Source: an uncultured Eubacteriales bacterium
Lineage (GTDB): Bacteria; Bacillota; Clostridia; Peptostreptococcales; Anaerovoracaceae
NCBI GenBank assembly: GCA_902763505.1
Contig: CACWSO010000015.1
Span: 1-54,661 of the forward strand
DNA: 54,661 nt
Direction of reading: 5' to 3'
Below, piece after piece: positions 1-7,156 of the stretch (its first letter is position 1; every line of letters starts with the position of its first letter). Below the pieces are notes generated by a model. The model was given only the letters and a program-made list of their open reading frames with translations, was not told the origin of the DNA and ran no database searches. Position numbers and translations under genes: made by a program.

Positions 1-233
1 CCCTGCGGGAGGTGAGAGCCTCATGAGGGAATCTAGCCATTTCCTGCCTGGTTGTTTCCCGGTGATCGGGGGTGTCGAGGACAAATGCAGATCGAATAAT
101 GAGTTATATAATCCGGCGCGGCAGGGATGCAGTGCGTCTCTGAGCGCCGGTTATGTTACATCGGTTCGATTTGCAACCAAGCCGCTCCTGACACTGGGAA
201 AGTGTGTATCGGAGAAAACGGAGGTAAGGAAAA
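1..233. other. Hairpin-rich stretch at left edge, no convincing gene
   Basis: This stretch precedes the first clear gene and looks structured rather than coding. A perfect 7-bp inverted repeat (CCGGCGC 113-119 with GCGCCGG 144-150) is the clearest element. There are also CCC/GGG and CCTC/GAGG mini-hairpins within 1-30, a CCCG/CGGG hairpin near 58-70, and an ACACT/AGTGT hairpin near 190-205. A 73-codon open frame (23-244) lacks a good ribosome binding site and overlaps the better-supported next gene, so I do not call it. It may be a leader RNA or the end of a gene cluster of the integrative element lying to the left. Confidence 0.4.
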
Positions 234-485
234 ATGAGATTTGATACGGAGTATGGCTATGAATCACTCGCACTCAATATCGTGGTTCAGGCAGCAAAAG
301 ATTACAGAAAAGCATTGAGAGACCTTAAAAAGGATCCGGATGACTTTGATGCAAACGTAAATATGGACGATTGTGAACGTTTTTTTCGTTCGGTCTGGTG
401 TGAAACGATCATCAGCGTTGATCCGGAGATTCTGATGAAGAAACTGCAGAAGGAGGCGGGATTCGATGGAATACAGCAGATGTGA
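234..485 (+). CDS. Small hypothetical protein of integrative element
   Basis: The product is an 83-residue acidic protein of unknown function. It starts at ATG 234 behind a good ribosome binding site (GGAGG about 10 nt upstream). Its last 20 bases overlap the next gene, so the two are probably translationally coupled. I see no signal peptide, membrane segment or known motif; the middle is rich in Asp, Asn and Lys (a KKDPDDFDANVNMDD-like stretch) and the ends look helical. Small ORFs of this kind commonly sit next to the sigma-like regulator of Tn916-type elements. A role in regulation or transfer is inference from position only. Confidence 0.6.
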   Translation: MRFDTEYGYESLALNIVVQAAKDYRKALRDLKKDPDDFDANVNMDDCERFFRSVWCETIISVDPEILMKKLQKEAGFDGIQQM

Positions 486-780
486 TGGAATGATCCTCTT
501 TGATGATCAGATAAGTGAACTGATCGACTTTCTCATCAGTCAGGATTGCGTAAGGCTGACCTATATAAATAGAAGGAACCGTTTGTGGATTCGGTTTGTA
601 GGTGATGAGAACTTAAGAGACGGTCTTTTACAGTTGACCGAGATGCAGATCAGAATTATCGAAGCAGTAGCCTTTGACGGAGTCAGCGCCATGAATCTCA
701 AGTATGAGCTGGGACTGTCCGTCAGAGAGATTCGCATGGAGGTTCGCGAGATGAGAAAAACGCTCCTCAAAGCGATGTAG
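466..780 (+). CDS. Sigma-70 region 4-like regulatory protein
   Basis: The product is 104 residues. The C-terminal half (about residues 56-104, beginning LTEMQIRIIEAV) reads like a sigma region 4 / LuxR-type helix-turn-helix, with the turn around ELGLSVREIR. The N-terminal half has no recognisable region 2, so it is a short sigma-like regulator as found in Tn916-family elements (orf7-like) rather than a full sigma factor. It starts at ATG 466 behind a strong AGGAGG site and overlaps the upstream ORF by 20 bases. It probably controls expression of the element's transfer or excision genes; this is inferred from family and context. Confidence 0.6.
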   Translation: MEYSRCDGMILFDDQISELIDFLISQDCVRLTYINRRNRLWIRFVGDENLRDGLLQLTEMQIRIIEAVAFDGVSAMNLKYELGLSVREIRMEVREMRKTLLKAM

Positions 781-789
781 GGGGCTGTC

Positions 790-1179
790 ATGAAGAAGAA
801 AAAGAAACCCTTCGATGTGCTTCGCGGAGATGTGTTCTATGCAGACCTGGGAAAAGAGGAAGATGTGATCGGCTCTGAACAATTTGGGGTACGCCCGATT
901 TTGGTCACCCAATCTAATGATCAGAATGAAAAATCACCAACAATCATCGTGGCGATCATCACAAGCCAGATAAAAAAGGAAAAGATGGATTGCCACGTGA
1001 TTCTTCCCAAGATCAAAGGTCTTCCAAAACAGTCCATGGTCTGCTGTGAGCAGCGAAGGACCATTGATAAGCAAAGACTGCTCAGCTACTGCTGCACACT
1101 CGATAAAGAAACCATGAGGAAAGTAACCAGAGCGTGCCACAAAGCGGAAGAAGCCGATAAGGAGAGCAGAAACTGGTAA
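790..1179 (+). CDS. MazF/PemK-family toxin-like protein
   Basis: The product is 129 residues. The N-terminal hallmark GDVFYADLG is followed by GSEQFGVRPILV and a SPTIIVAIIT block, the usual order in MazF/PemK endoribonucleases. The family's catalytic Arg (in GVRP) and Thr (in IIT) are both kept, so it may be active as an mRNA interferase. The ATG lies 9 nt after the sigma-like gene. No recognisable antitoxin (MazE/PemI type) is adjacent: the upstream neighbour is a sigma-like HTH protein and the downstream one an excisionase-like protein. It may stabilise the element, act as an element regulator, or be neutralised by one of the neighbours. Confidence 0.75.
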   Translation: MKKKKKPFDVLRGDVFYADLGKEEDVIGSEQFGVRPILVTQSNDQNEKSPTIIVAIITSQIKKEKMDCHVILPKIKGLPKQSMVCCEQRRTIDKQRLLSYCCTLDKETMRKVTRACHKAEEADKESRNW

Positions 1180-1183
1180 AGCA

Positions 1184-1210
1184 ATGATGCGATGCAGGTT
1201 GCCGCATCAT
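1184..1210. repeat. Inverted repeat between toxin-like and xis-like genes
   Basis: A perfect 8-bp inverted repeat, ATGATGCG (1184-1191) and CGCATCAT (1203-1210), has an 11-nt loop in the 86-bp gap between the MazF-like and excisionase-like genes. No T-run follows, so it is not a typical terminator. It could be an operator or an RNA hairpin that sets relative expression of the int/xis pair. Confidence 0.4.
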
Positions 1211-1265
1211 AAACAAAAATGAAGACAAAGCATATGATTGGAACACCCGAAAGGAGATTGGGAAG

Positions 1266-1496
1266 ATGGAAAATACAAATATCAGAAAACTTTACGTGGC
1301 CAGTGAGGTTCGCTTCTATACAATCGCAGATCTTCAGAAGATGCTGGGATGGAGCGAGAACGTAGTGCAGAAACTCTTTAATGACCCGAAGTTTCCGGCA
1401 GCGGACTTCGGAAAGCGCAAGGTCGTGGAGGTTCACGCGCTGATCGATTACTTCTCAAAGAGACACGAAAAGGAGAATGAAAGGTATTGGCAGTAG
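1266..1496 (+). CDS. Excisionase-like helix-turn-helix protein
   Basis: The product is a 76-residue basic protein. Residues about 16-60 (YTIADLQKMLGWSENVVQKL, then a pocket around FPAADFGKRK and a helix VVEVHALIDYF) fit a winged-helix/MerR-like excisionase fold. Small proteins of this type usually sit directly before the integrase and bend DNA during excision. It starts at ATG 1266 with an AGGAGATTGGGAAG leader. Its stop codon lies just before the integrase's ribosome binding site, so the two genes should be co-expressed. Confidence 0.65.
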   Translation: MENTNIRKLYVASEVRFYTIADLQKMLGWSENVVQKLFNDPKFPAADFGKRKVVEVHALIDYFSKRHEKENERYWQ

Positions 1497-1507
1497 GAGG
1501 TCCAACA

Positions 1508-2674
1508 ATGGCAGATGAAAGCAAGAAGAAAAAGAAGAAACCGAATGGGAAGGGTACGTTCTGTACCACCGACGGAGGAAAACTTGAGTACAGGTTTTAC
1601 TACACCGATGAATATGGAGATAAGAAGAGAAAGTCTGTAACCGGAAAAAACAAACGGGAATGCTTTTTTAAGGCAGATCAATGGGTCGAACGCATGGAGA
1701 TGCTTAGAGCCGGAATAAACCCAGAAGCGACAATTCCATCGCTTCTGTATGAAAGATACCATTCAGATTATAAGAAGAACTATGTCAGAGAACAGGGGTA
1801 CGGACGTAATCTGGATAGTGTCAAAAGGATTGAAAACAGCATAATCGGCACCATCCCAATTGCTGAGCTGCGACCCCATGAGATAGACATGTTCCTCAGG
1901 AGCATGACAAAGTACTCAAACAGTTCAATTACAAAGATATACAGGCAGCTCCGTCTGGCCTTTGAGATTGCCATCGAAAAAGGAATCGTTGAGCAGAACC
2001 TGATGCTGTCAAGGGATCTAAGGTGTCCGAAGTCCAACAAAGAGGACGTAAACATTAGAGGTCTGACTGTGGAAGAACAGAAACGATTGGTCGAAGTCAT
2101 GGAAGCAAAGAAGCCCCCATGCGGGAGAAATGATTATCGTCTGCAGTTGTTCATTGAGCTATACAGCGGAATGCGTATGGGAGAGATCAATGCACTGCGA
2201 GCGGAGGACATCGATCTAAAGAAAAACGTAATACATGTCCGCGGAACCATTTCACATGGAATCGGGAATCGTATATTTGTGAAAAGAGGAGCGAAGACAA
2301 GAAACGGAGTCAGAGATATCCCGATTGGTGACAAGCTCAGACCATTTCTGAAGAAGGCTCTGGAGCAGCAGAAGGACAATCCGGAAGGATTAGTCTTCTA
2401 CGACTATAACAAGGACGCAGTGATACAGACGAGCCAGGTAAACTGCTACTATCACAGAATATGCGAAGCCGCAAACATTCCATGTATGGGACAGCACGCT
2501 TTGCGGCACACATTCGCTACAAGGTGCATCGAATCCGGTATTCCAGCAGTGGTGCTGAAGAACTGGCTCGGGCACAAGGATATCCATATGACGCTGGATG
2601 TCTATACAGATGTGTTCAGTTCCATGAACAATGGAGCCCTGGACAAATTCGATAAGTATATCAATGCAATATAA
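1508..2674 (+). CDS. Tyrosine-type site-specific integrase
   Basis: This 388-residue protein of the phage-integrase/tyrosine recombinase family catalyses integration and excision of the element. An N-terminal Lys-rich and AP2-like arm-binding part is followed by a SAM-like core-binding domain (about residues 60-165) and the catalytic domain. The catalytic set is visible: Arg in YSGMRMGEINALR, HALRHTFATR (His-x-x-Arg), WLGHKDIHMTLDVY with His and the Tyr nucleophile. I chose ATG 1508 over an upstream TTG at 1487 because GGAGG sits 7-8 nt before 1508. It is the last gene before a terminator, as expected next to an attachment site. Confidence 0.92.
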   Translation: MADESKKKKKKPNGKGTFCTTDGGKLEYRFYYTDEYGDKKRKSVTGKNKRECFFKADQWVERMEMLRAGINPEATIPSLLYERYHSDYKKNYVREQGYGRNLDSVKRIENSIIGTIPIAELRPHEIDMFLRSMTKYSNSSITKIYRQLRLAFEIAIEKGIVEQNLMLSRDLRCPKSNKEDVNIRGLTVEEQKRLVEVMEAKKPPCGRNDYRLQLFIELYSGMRMGEINALRAEDIDLKKNVIHVRGTISHGIGNRIFVKRGAKTRNGVRDIPIGDKLRPFLKKALEQQKDNPEGLVFYDYNKDAVIQTSQVNCYYHRICEAANIPCMGQHALRHTFATRCIESGIPAVVLKNWLGHKDIHMTLDVYTDVFSSMNNGALDKFDKYINAI

Positions 2675-2715
2675 GTTTGATGTGTTTACTGTGCTAACAT
2701 ATATCATCTCCTTTC

Positions 2716-2747
2716 GAAAAGCCTGTCCAAATGGATGGGCTTTTCTA
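2716..2747. terminator. Terminator after integrase
   Basis: An inverted repeat with GAAAAGCC outer arms (2716-2723 and the TTTTC side ending 2745), a 4-nt loop and a T-rich tail follows the integrase stop. The stem has a couple of mismatches or wobble pairs. A/T tracts on both sides could make it bidirectional. Confidence 0.6.
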
Positions 2748-2764
2748 CATCACACAAACAGGTA

Positions 2765-2773
2765 TGGTATAAT
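2765..2773 (+). promoter_or_regulatory. Extended -10 promoter of kinase gene
   Basis: TGG followed by TATAAT (2768-2773) makes an extended -10 element 43 bp before the GTG start of the kinase gene. No good -35 hexamer is seen, which is common with extended -10 promoters. Confidence 0.5.
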
Positions 2774-2816
2774 TCAGTAAATAGAAGAAAACAATACATC
2801 GCAAAGGATAAATAAA

Positions 2817-4337
2817 GTGATAATAACAATAGGAACAGACATTTTTGATTCTGAGGGAAACAAATATAGCTTAATTGAAGAAATCAACAAAGGGGGCTTT
2901 GCAAAAGTATTTAAAGCTCAGATAAATGATTCGGATGATAATTATGCGGTTAAAATACTTGATTCTTCCTTTGGAACACCTGAACAATATCAGTCATTCA
3001 AAAATGAAATAGAAATGGCTAAAAAAAACAATGATGAGCACGTTGTAAAATACTTTTATACACATGATGGAGAAGACAATCCTAATTTGCCACCATTTAT
3101 TGTAATGGAGTATTCAGAAGATGGAGATCTTTGCAATACACTTCAAAGCATAGATCATAATGATGTTCCAAAGATTGTTGATATCTGTACGCAATTAGCA
3201 TACGGAATGAAAGCTATCAATGAGCATATAGTACATCGTGATATAAAGCCTCAAAACGTGCTGGTTTTCCAGGACGTCTATAAGATATCTGACTTCGGTA
3301 TTTCGAAAACTGTTGACGAAAAAACAAGGACTCTAACTTTCAAGGGTTTTGGAACATCAATGTATTATCCACCAGAAGCGTGGGAAAAAGCTGTTTTTAC
3401 TATGCAGGGAGATATGTATTCGATGGGCATTGTATTTTATCAATTGATTACCGGCGAATATCCTTATGAAAACATTACAGATGAGAATGCTTACATGGAT
3501 GCACACATGTATCAGACGCCTACAGCGATTAAAACGTATAATCCTCATGTGTCGCCTAGAATCGTTTCAATGATTAATAAGATGCTTGAAAAATCCCCAG
3601 CAAGACGTTTTGACAGTTGGGATGAAATAATAGATTGTTTGGAAGAAGAAACTCAAAACGTGGAAATAACACCAGCTGTAAAAAACGCGGTTGAAAAGAA
3701 AATACTTGCTGATAATAAAAGGGAGACATACCTGAACAGAAAAAAACAATTGGAAGACTCAATCCGTGATATGAATAAAAAGGCTTGGAGTCAATTCAAC
3801 ACACAAATAAAAACACCCTTAATAGAGTTAATAGAAGAATTCAACAATCAGTACGCAGGTGAAGACAAAATTACGTACACTTTGCATGGGTATTCCCTTG
3901 AAAAAGATAGTAATGAAATGACAGTTTATTTGGGTAAGTTATGGGTCATGAGGATAAGTGTTGAAACGGTTCCATATGGAAGCATTGACCCTAGAAGTGG
4001 AATGCTGATGCGAGATTCGGATTGGTTACTATCTCAGAAAGGTGATTCGCCGAAATACAAGGGAAAGAATATTATCGCATGGGGAACACTAAATTATAAT
4101 GACGGGCGAGGCCATAATCTGTTATTGGTTGAAGAAGATGAAAGCGGATACGGCACTTGGTATCTAATGAGAAATACAGATATGGGTTTTGGTAGAAGTC
4201 AACATGGGCCAGGGCCTTTTGCATTCCGTTTTGAAGAACTATATCGAGAAATAGGTTACCTTAATGCATTGCACATATACAAGTCAGAAGTTATGGAGTT
4301 TGATGCTCAGATTTGTATAGAAGAGCTGCCATTCTGA
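2817..4337 (+). CDS. Cytosolic Hanks-type Ser/Thr kinase, novel C-terminus
   Basis: The product is 506 residues. Residues about 10-275 are a complete eukaryotic-like kinase domain: Gly loop NKGGFAKV, VAIK-type Lys in YAVKIL, catalytic loop HRDIKPQN, DFG in KISDFGISK, and an APE-like YYPPEAW. A Lys/Glu-rich helical linker (about 290-330) leads to a C-terminal domain of about 180 residues that I do not recognise. It has no transmembrane helix and no PASTA repeats, so it is not the PrkC-type cell-wall kinase. Base composition is visibly more AT-rich than neighbours, it starts at GTG, and it has its own promoter next to an integrase, all suggesting recent transfer. Phage defence (compare staphylococcal Stk2) is a possible role but inference. 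Confidence 0.85.
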   Translation: MIITIGTDIFDSEGNKYSLIEEINKGGFAKVFKAQINDSDDNYAVKILDSSFGTPEQYQSFKNEIEMAKKNNDEHVVKYFYTHDGEDNPNLPPFIVMEYSEDGDLCNTLQSIDHNDVPKIVDICTQLAYGMKAINEHIVHRDIKPQNVLVFQDVYKISDFGISKTVDEKTRTLTFKGFGTSMYYPPEAWEKAVFTMQGDMYSMGIVFYQLITGEYPYENITDENAYMDAHMYQTPTAIKTYNPHVSPRIVSMINKMLEKSPARRFDSWDEIIDCLEEETQNVEITPAVKNAVEKKILADNKRETYLNRKKQLEDSIRDMNKKAWSQFNTQIKTPLIELIEEFNNQYAGEDKITYTLHGYSLEKDSNEMTVYLGKLWVMRISVETVPYGSIDPRSGMLMRDSDWLLSQKGDSPKYKGKNIIAWGTLNYNDGRGHNLLLVEEDESGYGTWYLMRNTDMGFGRSQHGPGPFAFRFEELYREIGYLNALHIYKSEVMEFDAQICIEELPF

Positions 4338-4374
4338 AGCAAGGGGAAAACAAATCAAACAGGTAATAATGGGA

Positions 4375-4465
4375 GATTGGGTAGGAGATAGGTTAACACC
4401 CAATCGCCCGGGCCATTGGCATTACTGCGCCGTAGAGTTTTCGAATGATTATACCCTAGCCAATG
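4375..4465 (+). ncRNA. Possible structured RNA upstream of terminator
   Basis: Between the kinase stop and the terminator at 4468 there are two perfect inverted repeats: GATTGGGT/ACCCAATC (4375-4382 with 4398-4405) and CATTGGC/GCCAATG (4414-4420 with 4459-4465). With the following terminator this gives three consecutive stems in about 120 nt and no open frame. It could be a small RNA, the 3' part of the kinase transcript, or a remnant of the insertion site. I do not match it to a known RNA family. Confidence 0.35.
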
Positions 4466-4467
4466 CG

Positions 4468-4495
4468 AAAGACGAGCAAATGCTCGTCTTTTTAC
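4468..4495 (+). terminator. Rho-independent terminator
   Basis: A perfect 11-bp stem AAAGACGAGCA / TGCTCGTCTTT (4468-4478 with 4481-4491) with a very short loop and a T-rich tail. It ends the kinase/structured-RNA transcript. Confidence 0.8.
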
Positions 4496-4586
4496 TTTCT
4501 AAGGCAAAGCGAGGATGATTTGATGTTCGCTTCTGCTTTCTTGTGATAAAATGAATCTGATTTAGCTGGAAGGAGAGTGGTCAGAA

Positions 4587-5399
4587 GTGGCAACAGGAAG
4601 AATGGAGTTTCATGCGGATTCGATTATGCAGCACACGAATTTCTCATTCGTGTTTCCAAACGATGTGGAAATGGAAGAGGTGCGGGATCTTCGGTATTAT
4701 GATCGGGATGCCAGAAATCTGATTCTGCTTCATGGATTAACCGGCACGGATACAGACTGGCTGTACGGCGGTATCGCACAGCAAGTGTCAATTCAATATA
4801 ATTTGAATGTATTTATGCCGACAGCAGGAAACACATTCTACCTGGATCGCGGTTATTGCGGGGGCAACTATTGCACATTTATCGGCAAAGAACTTCCGGA
4901 GTATCTGAGAACGACCTTCGGCATAAAAATGGAACGGGAAAATACAATGATCGGAGGTCTGTCTATGGGAGGATATGGCGCGATCCATGTGGCACTGGCC
5001 TTCCCAGAGGCCTTTTCAGCGTGCATTGCGCTGTCGTCTGCGATTCATATGGAAGACATGGCGTCAATGATGCGCGCCGGATCAGAAGAAGCAATCCCGT
5101 TGAAGATGGCTAAGGAACTGTTTGGTGATCCTGACCAGTTAGTTTCATCGGATATGAACCCTCAGGTGCAGTATCGCAGGTTAAAAGAATCCGGGAGTGA
5201 GATTCCATTCATATACCTTGCATGTGGAACAGAAGATGATCTCTGTGGTGCGAACCGTGCATTTGCGGATTTCCTGCGCGCGGAAAAAGCGGATTATTAT
5301 TACGAAGACGGTCCAGGAAGACACGACTGGTTCTTCTGGAACGAGTATCTGGACCGAGGACTTAGATATACACTTCCGCATGTCTTTGATAAGCCGTGA
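4587..5399 (+). CDS. Esterase family alpha/beta hydrolase
   Basis: This 270-residue protein is of the esterase D / FrmB / tributyrin-esterase type. The nucleophile elbow is GLSMGGYGAIH (Ser about residue 126), a LLHGLTGTDTDW segment forms the N-terminal oxyanion/cap side, and the C-terminal GRHDWFFWNEYL supplies the catalytic His. No signal peptide, so it is cytosolic. It likely cleaves short acyl esters; the natural substrate is unknown. The GTG start at 4587 has AAGGAG 11 nt upstream; ATG 4602 is an alternative. It is followed at 39 bp by the P1 peptidase, possibly the same operon. Confidence 0.82.
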   Translation: MATGRMEFHADSIMQHTNFSFVFPNDVEMEEVRDLRYYDRDARNLILLHGLTGTDTDWLYGGIAQQVSIQYNLNVFMPTAGNTFYLDRGYCGGNYCTFIGKELPEYLRTTFGIKMERENTMIGGLSMGGYGAIHVALAFPEAFSACIALSSAIHMEDMASMMRAGSEEAIPLKMAKELFGDPDQLVSSDMNPQVQYRRLKESGSEIPFIYLACGTEDDLCGANRAFADFLRAEKADYYYEDGPGRHDWFFWNEYLDRGLRYTLPHVFDKP

Positions 5400-5438
5400 T
5401 ATACTATACAAAGATCATCGTGATGATAGGAGAACGAT

Positions 5439-6404
5439 ATGAAAGAAATATCAATCAATGAGATAGGACCAGTCAGAATCGGTCAGGTTGAAAACAGCGG
5501 AGCCGGAACAGGATGTACGGTGTTCGTTTGTCCGGAAGGTATGCGTGCCGGTTTGGATGTCAGAGGCGGCGGTCCTGCAGGCAGGGAGACGCAGCTGCTG
5601 AATCCACTGATGGCAGCGCAGGAAATCCACGCGGTCGTCCTGGCTGGTGGCAGCGCCTTTGGGCTGGAAGCCGCCAACGGCGTGATGAATTGTCTGGAGG
5701 AACGGGATATCGGTTTTGATGTGGGCGTAACAAAGGTGCCTCTGGTAGTACAGTCAAGCCTCTTCGATTTGACAGTGGGGGATACGTTCACCCGCCCGGA
5801 CGCGAAAATGGGCTATGAGGCGGCAAAACAGGCTCTGGAGAGCCCAAATTACCAAGACGGCAACTACGGCGCGGGATGCGGCTGCACCGTAGGAAAGATC
5901 AGCGGCATGGAAACCTGCATGAAGACCGGAATCGGAAGCTATGCAGTCCAGATTGAAGATCTTAAAATCGGGGCAGTTGTTGCAGTCAATGCCCTCGGTG
6001 ACATCTTTGACTGGAAGACCGGCGGGCAGATTGCGGGGCTTCTGACAGAGGATAGGAAGGGATTCCGCAGTACGGAAGAAGTGCTGAAGAGCAGTATTGA
6101 AGCAGTTGAGAACCGATTCGTGGAGAATACAACACTTGGAATCGTCATCACGAATGCCGCATTTGATAAGGCAGCCCTTTGCAAAATCGCAGGGATGGCC
6201 CATGACGGATACGCCAGATCGATCCGACCTGTGCACACATCAGCAGACGGCGACAGCATCTACGCTGTATCGGTCGGAGAGCTCAAAGCAGATCGCGATG
6301 TGATCGGCGTACTGGCTGCAGAAGTGATCAGTGAGGCGATCAAGAGAGCCGTCCAAAAGGCCGAAAGCGCCTATGGATTCCCATCAGCGGGAGGTTTGAA
6401 ATGA
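5439..6404 (+). CDS. P1 family peptidase (DmpA/S58 type)
   Basis: This 321-residue protein belongs to the self-cleaving N-terminal-nucleophile family that includes DmpA and BapA beta-peptidyl aminopeptidases. An N-terminal GAGTGCTVFV segment, LAGGSAFGLEAA, and the maturation region NYGAGCGCTVGK (about residues 145-156) fit the family. In the better-known members a Gly precedes a Ser or Thr nucleophile there; here the stretch carries two Cys and a Thr, so the nucleophile may be Cys or Thr. It starts at ATG 5439 with AGGAG. Its last 4 bases overlap the flavin-reductase gene. It probably cleaves small peptides or peptide-like amides; substrate unknown. Confidence 0.8.
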   Translation: MKEISINEIGPVRIGQVENSGAGTGCTVFVCPEGMRAGLDVRGGGPAGRETQLLNPLMAAQEIHAVVLAGGSAFGLEAANGVMNCLEERDIGFDVGVTKVPLVVQSSLFDLTVGDTFTRPDAKMGYEAAKQALESPNYQDGNYGAGCGCTVGKISGMETCMKTGIGSYAVQIEDLKIGAVVAVNALGDIFDWKTGGQIAGLLTEDRKGFRSTEEVLKSSIEAVENRFVENTTLGIVITNAAFDKAALCKIAGMAHDGYARSIRPVHTSADGDSIYAVSVGELKADRDVIGVLAAEVISEAIKRAVQKAESAYGFPSAGGLK

Positions 6405-7156
6405 AAACGATTACCATATTCCGCAGCAGCCCAAGAAAACAAGGGAATACCAACACCCTGACGGATGTTGTTGCCAAACGGCTCAGAGAACTCGAGTGCG
6501 ACGTGCGGGAGTTCGATCTGAGTGAAATGAATATCAAACCATGTCTGGCGTGCAGGGCGTGCCAGAGGGACTGGAGGGAAGTAAGCTGCGCACAGGATGA
6601 TGATATGCAGCAGATTTTTGATGCCATTATGGAAAGCGAACTTCTCATCCTGGCAACGCCGATCTACTCCTGGTACTGTACGCCGCCGATGAAGGCCATG
6701 CTGGATCGCCTGGTCTATGCCATGAACATGTACTACGGCGAAGAACGTGGTCCGTCACTATGGCAGGGCAAGCGTATAGCGCTCATTGCCACCAGCGGAT
6801 ACCCATCTGAAAAAGGACCGGATTTGCTGGAGGAAGGCATGCGTCGTTACTGCAAGCATTCTCAGTTGGAATACGAAGGGATGCTTTGGGGCAGGCACGA
6901 AGGATACACCATCGACTTTATGGACGAGGAAAAGCAAAGGCAGGCTGTTGCCTTTGCAGAGAAACTGCTTGCTGCCGACAGAATCTGCCCATGCTGCGGA
7001 CAGCATTACTTTACGGAGAAGAATGCCTATGAGATATGTCCGGTCTGCGGATGGGAGGATGATCCTGTCCAGAGAAGGGATCCGGATTTCGCAGGCGGAG
7101 CCAACGCGCTCAGCCTGAATGAAGCCAGAAGGGAATACCATGAAGACGAGGAATAA
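6401..7156 (+). CDS. NAD(P)H-dependent FMN reductase with CPCC domain
   Basis: The product is 251 residues. Residues 1-185 are a flavodoxin-fold FMN reductase: FRSSPRKQGNTNTL is the phosphate-binding loop, CLACRACQRD a Cys-rich segment as in iron-sulfur flavoproteins, and ATPIYSWYCTPPMKAMLDR the flavin-binding strand. Residues about 195-250 are a Cys-rich CPCC domain (ICPCCGQHYF ... ICPVCGWEDDP), expected to bind a metal and normally found as a stand-alone small protein. The fusion is unusual. It overlaps the P1 peptidase by 4 bases (ATGA), so the genes are translationally coupled. Likely a cytosolic redox enzyme acting on quinones, nitro compounds or metals; exact substrate unknown. Confidence 0.8.
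   Translation: MKTITIFRSSPRKQGNTNTLTDVVAKRLRELECDVREFDLSEMNIKPCLACRACQRDWREVSCAQDDDMQQIFDAIMESELLILATPIYSWYCTPPMKAMLDRLVYAMNMYYGEERGPSLWQGKRIALIATSGYPSEKGPDLLEEGMRRYCKHSQLEYEGMLWGRHEGYTIDFMDEEKQRQAVAFAEKLLAADRICPCCGQHYFTEKNAYEICPVCGWEDDPVQRRDPDFAGGANALSLNEARREYHEDEE

Larger units (their letters stand above)
1..2750. mobile_element. Right end of an integrative element (integrase module)
   Basis: The order small ORF, sigma-like HTH, MazF-like protein, excisionase-like protein, tyrosine integrase, terminator resembles the regulatory and recombination end of Tn916/Tn1549-type integrative and conjugative elements. There the integrase is the last gene before the attachment site. The conjugation genes would lie left of the window. 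No direct repeat that could be attL/attR is visible, so the exact right border is not set. I place it provisionally at the terminator after the integrase; the kinase gene that follows could be inside or just outside the element. Confidence 0.6.

Noticed and set aside
23-244. 73-codon open frame at the left edge
   Set aside because: No good ribosome binding site, Cys-rich without a family resemblance, overlaps the next gene and lies over hairpins; treated as non-coding.
1184-1210. Inverted repeat as a terminator of the MazF-like gene
   Set aside because: No T-run follows the stem; listed as a repeat instead.
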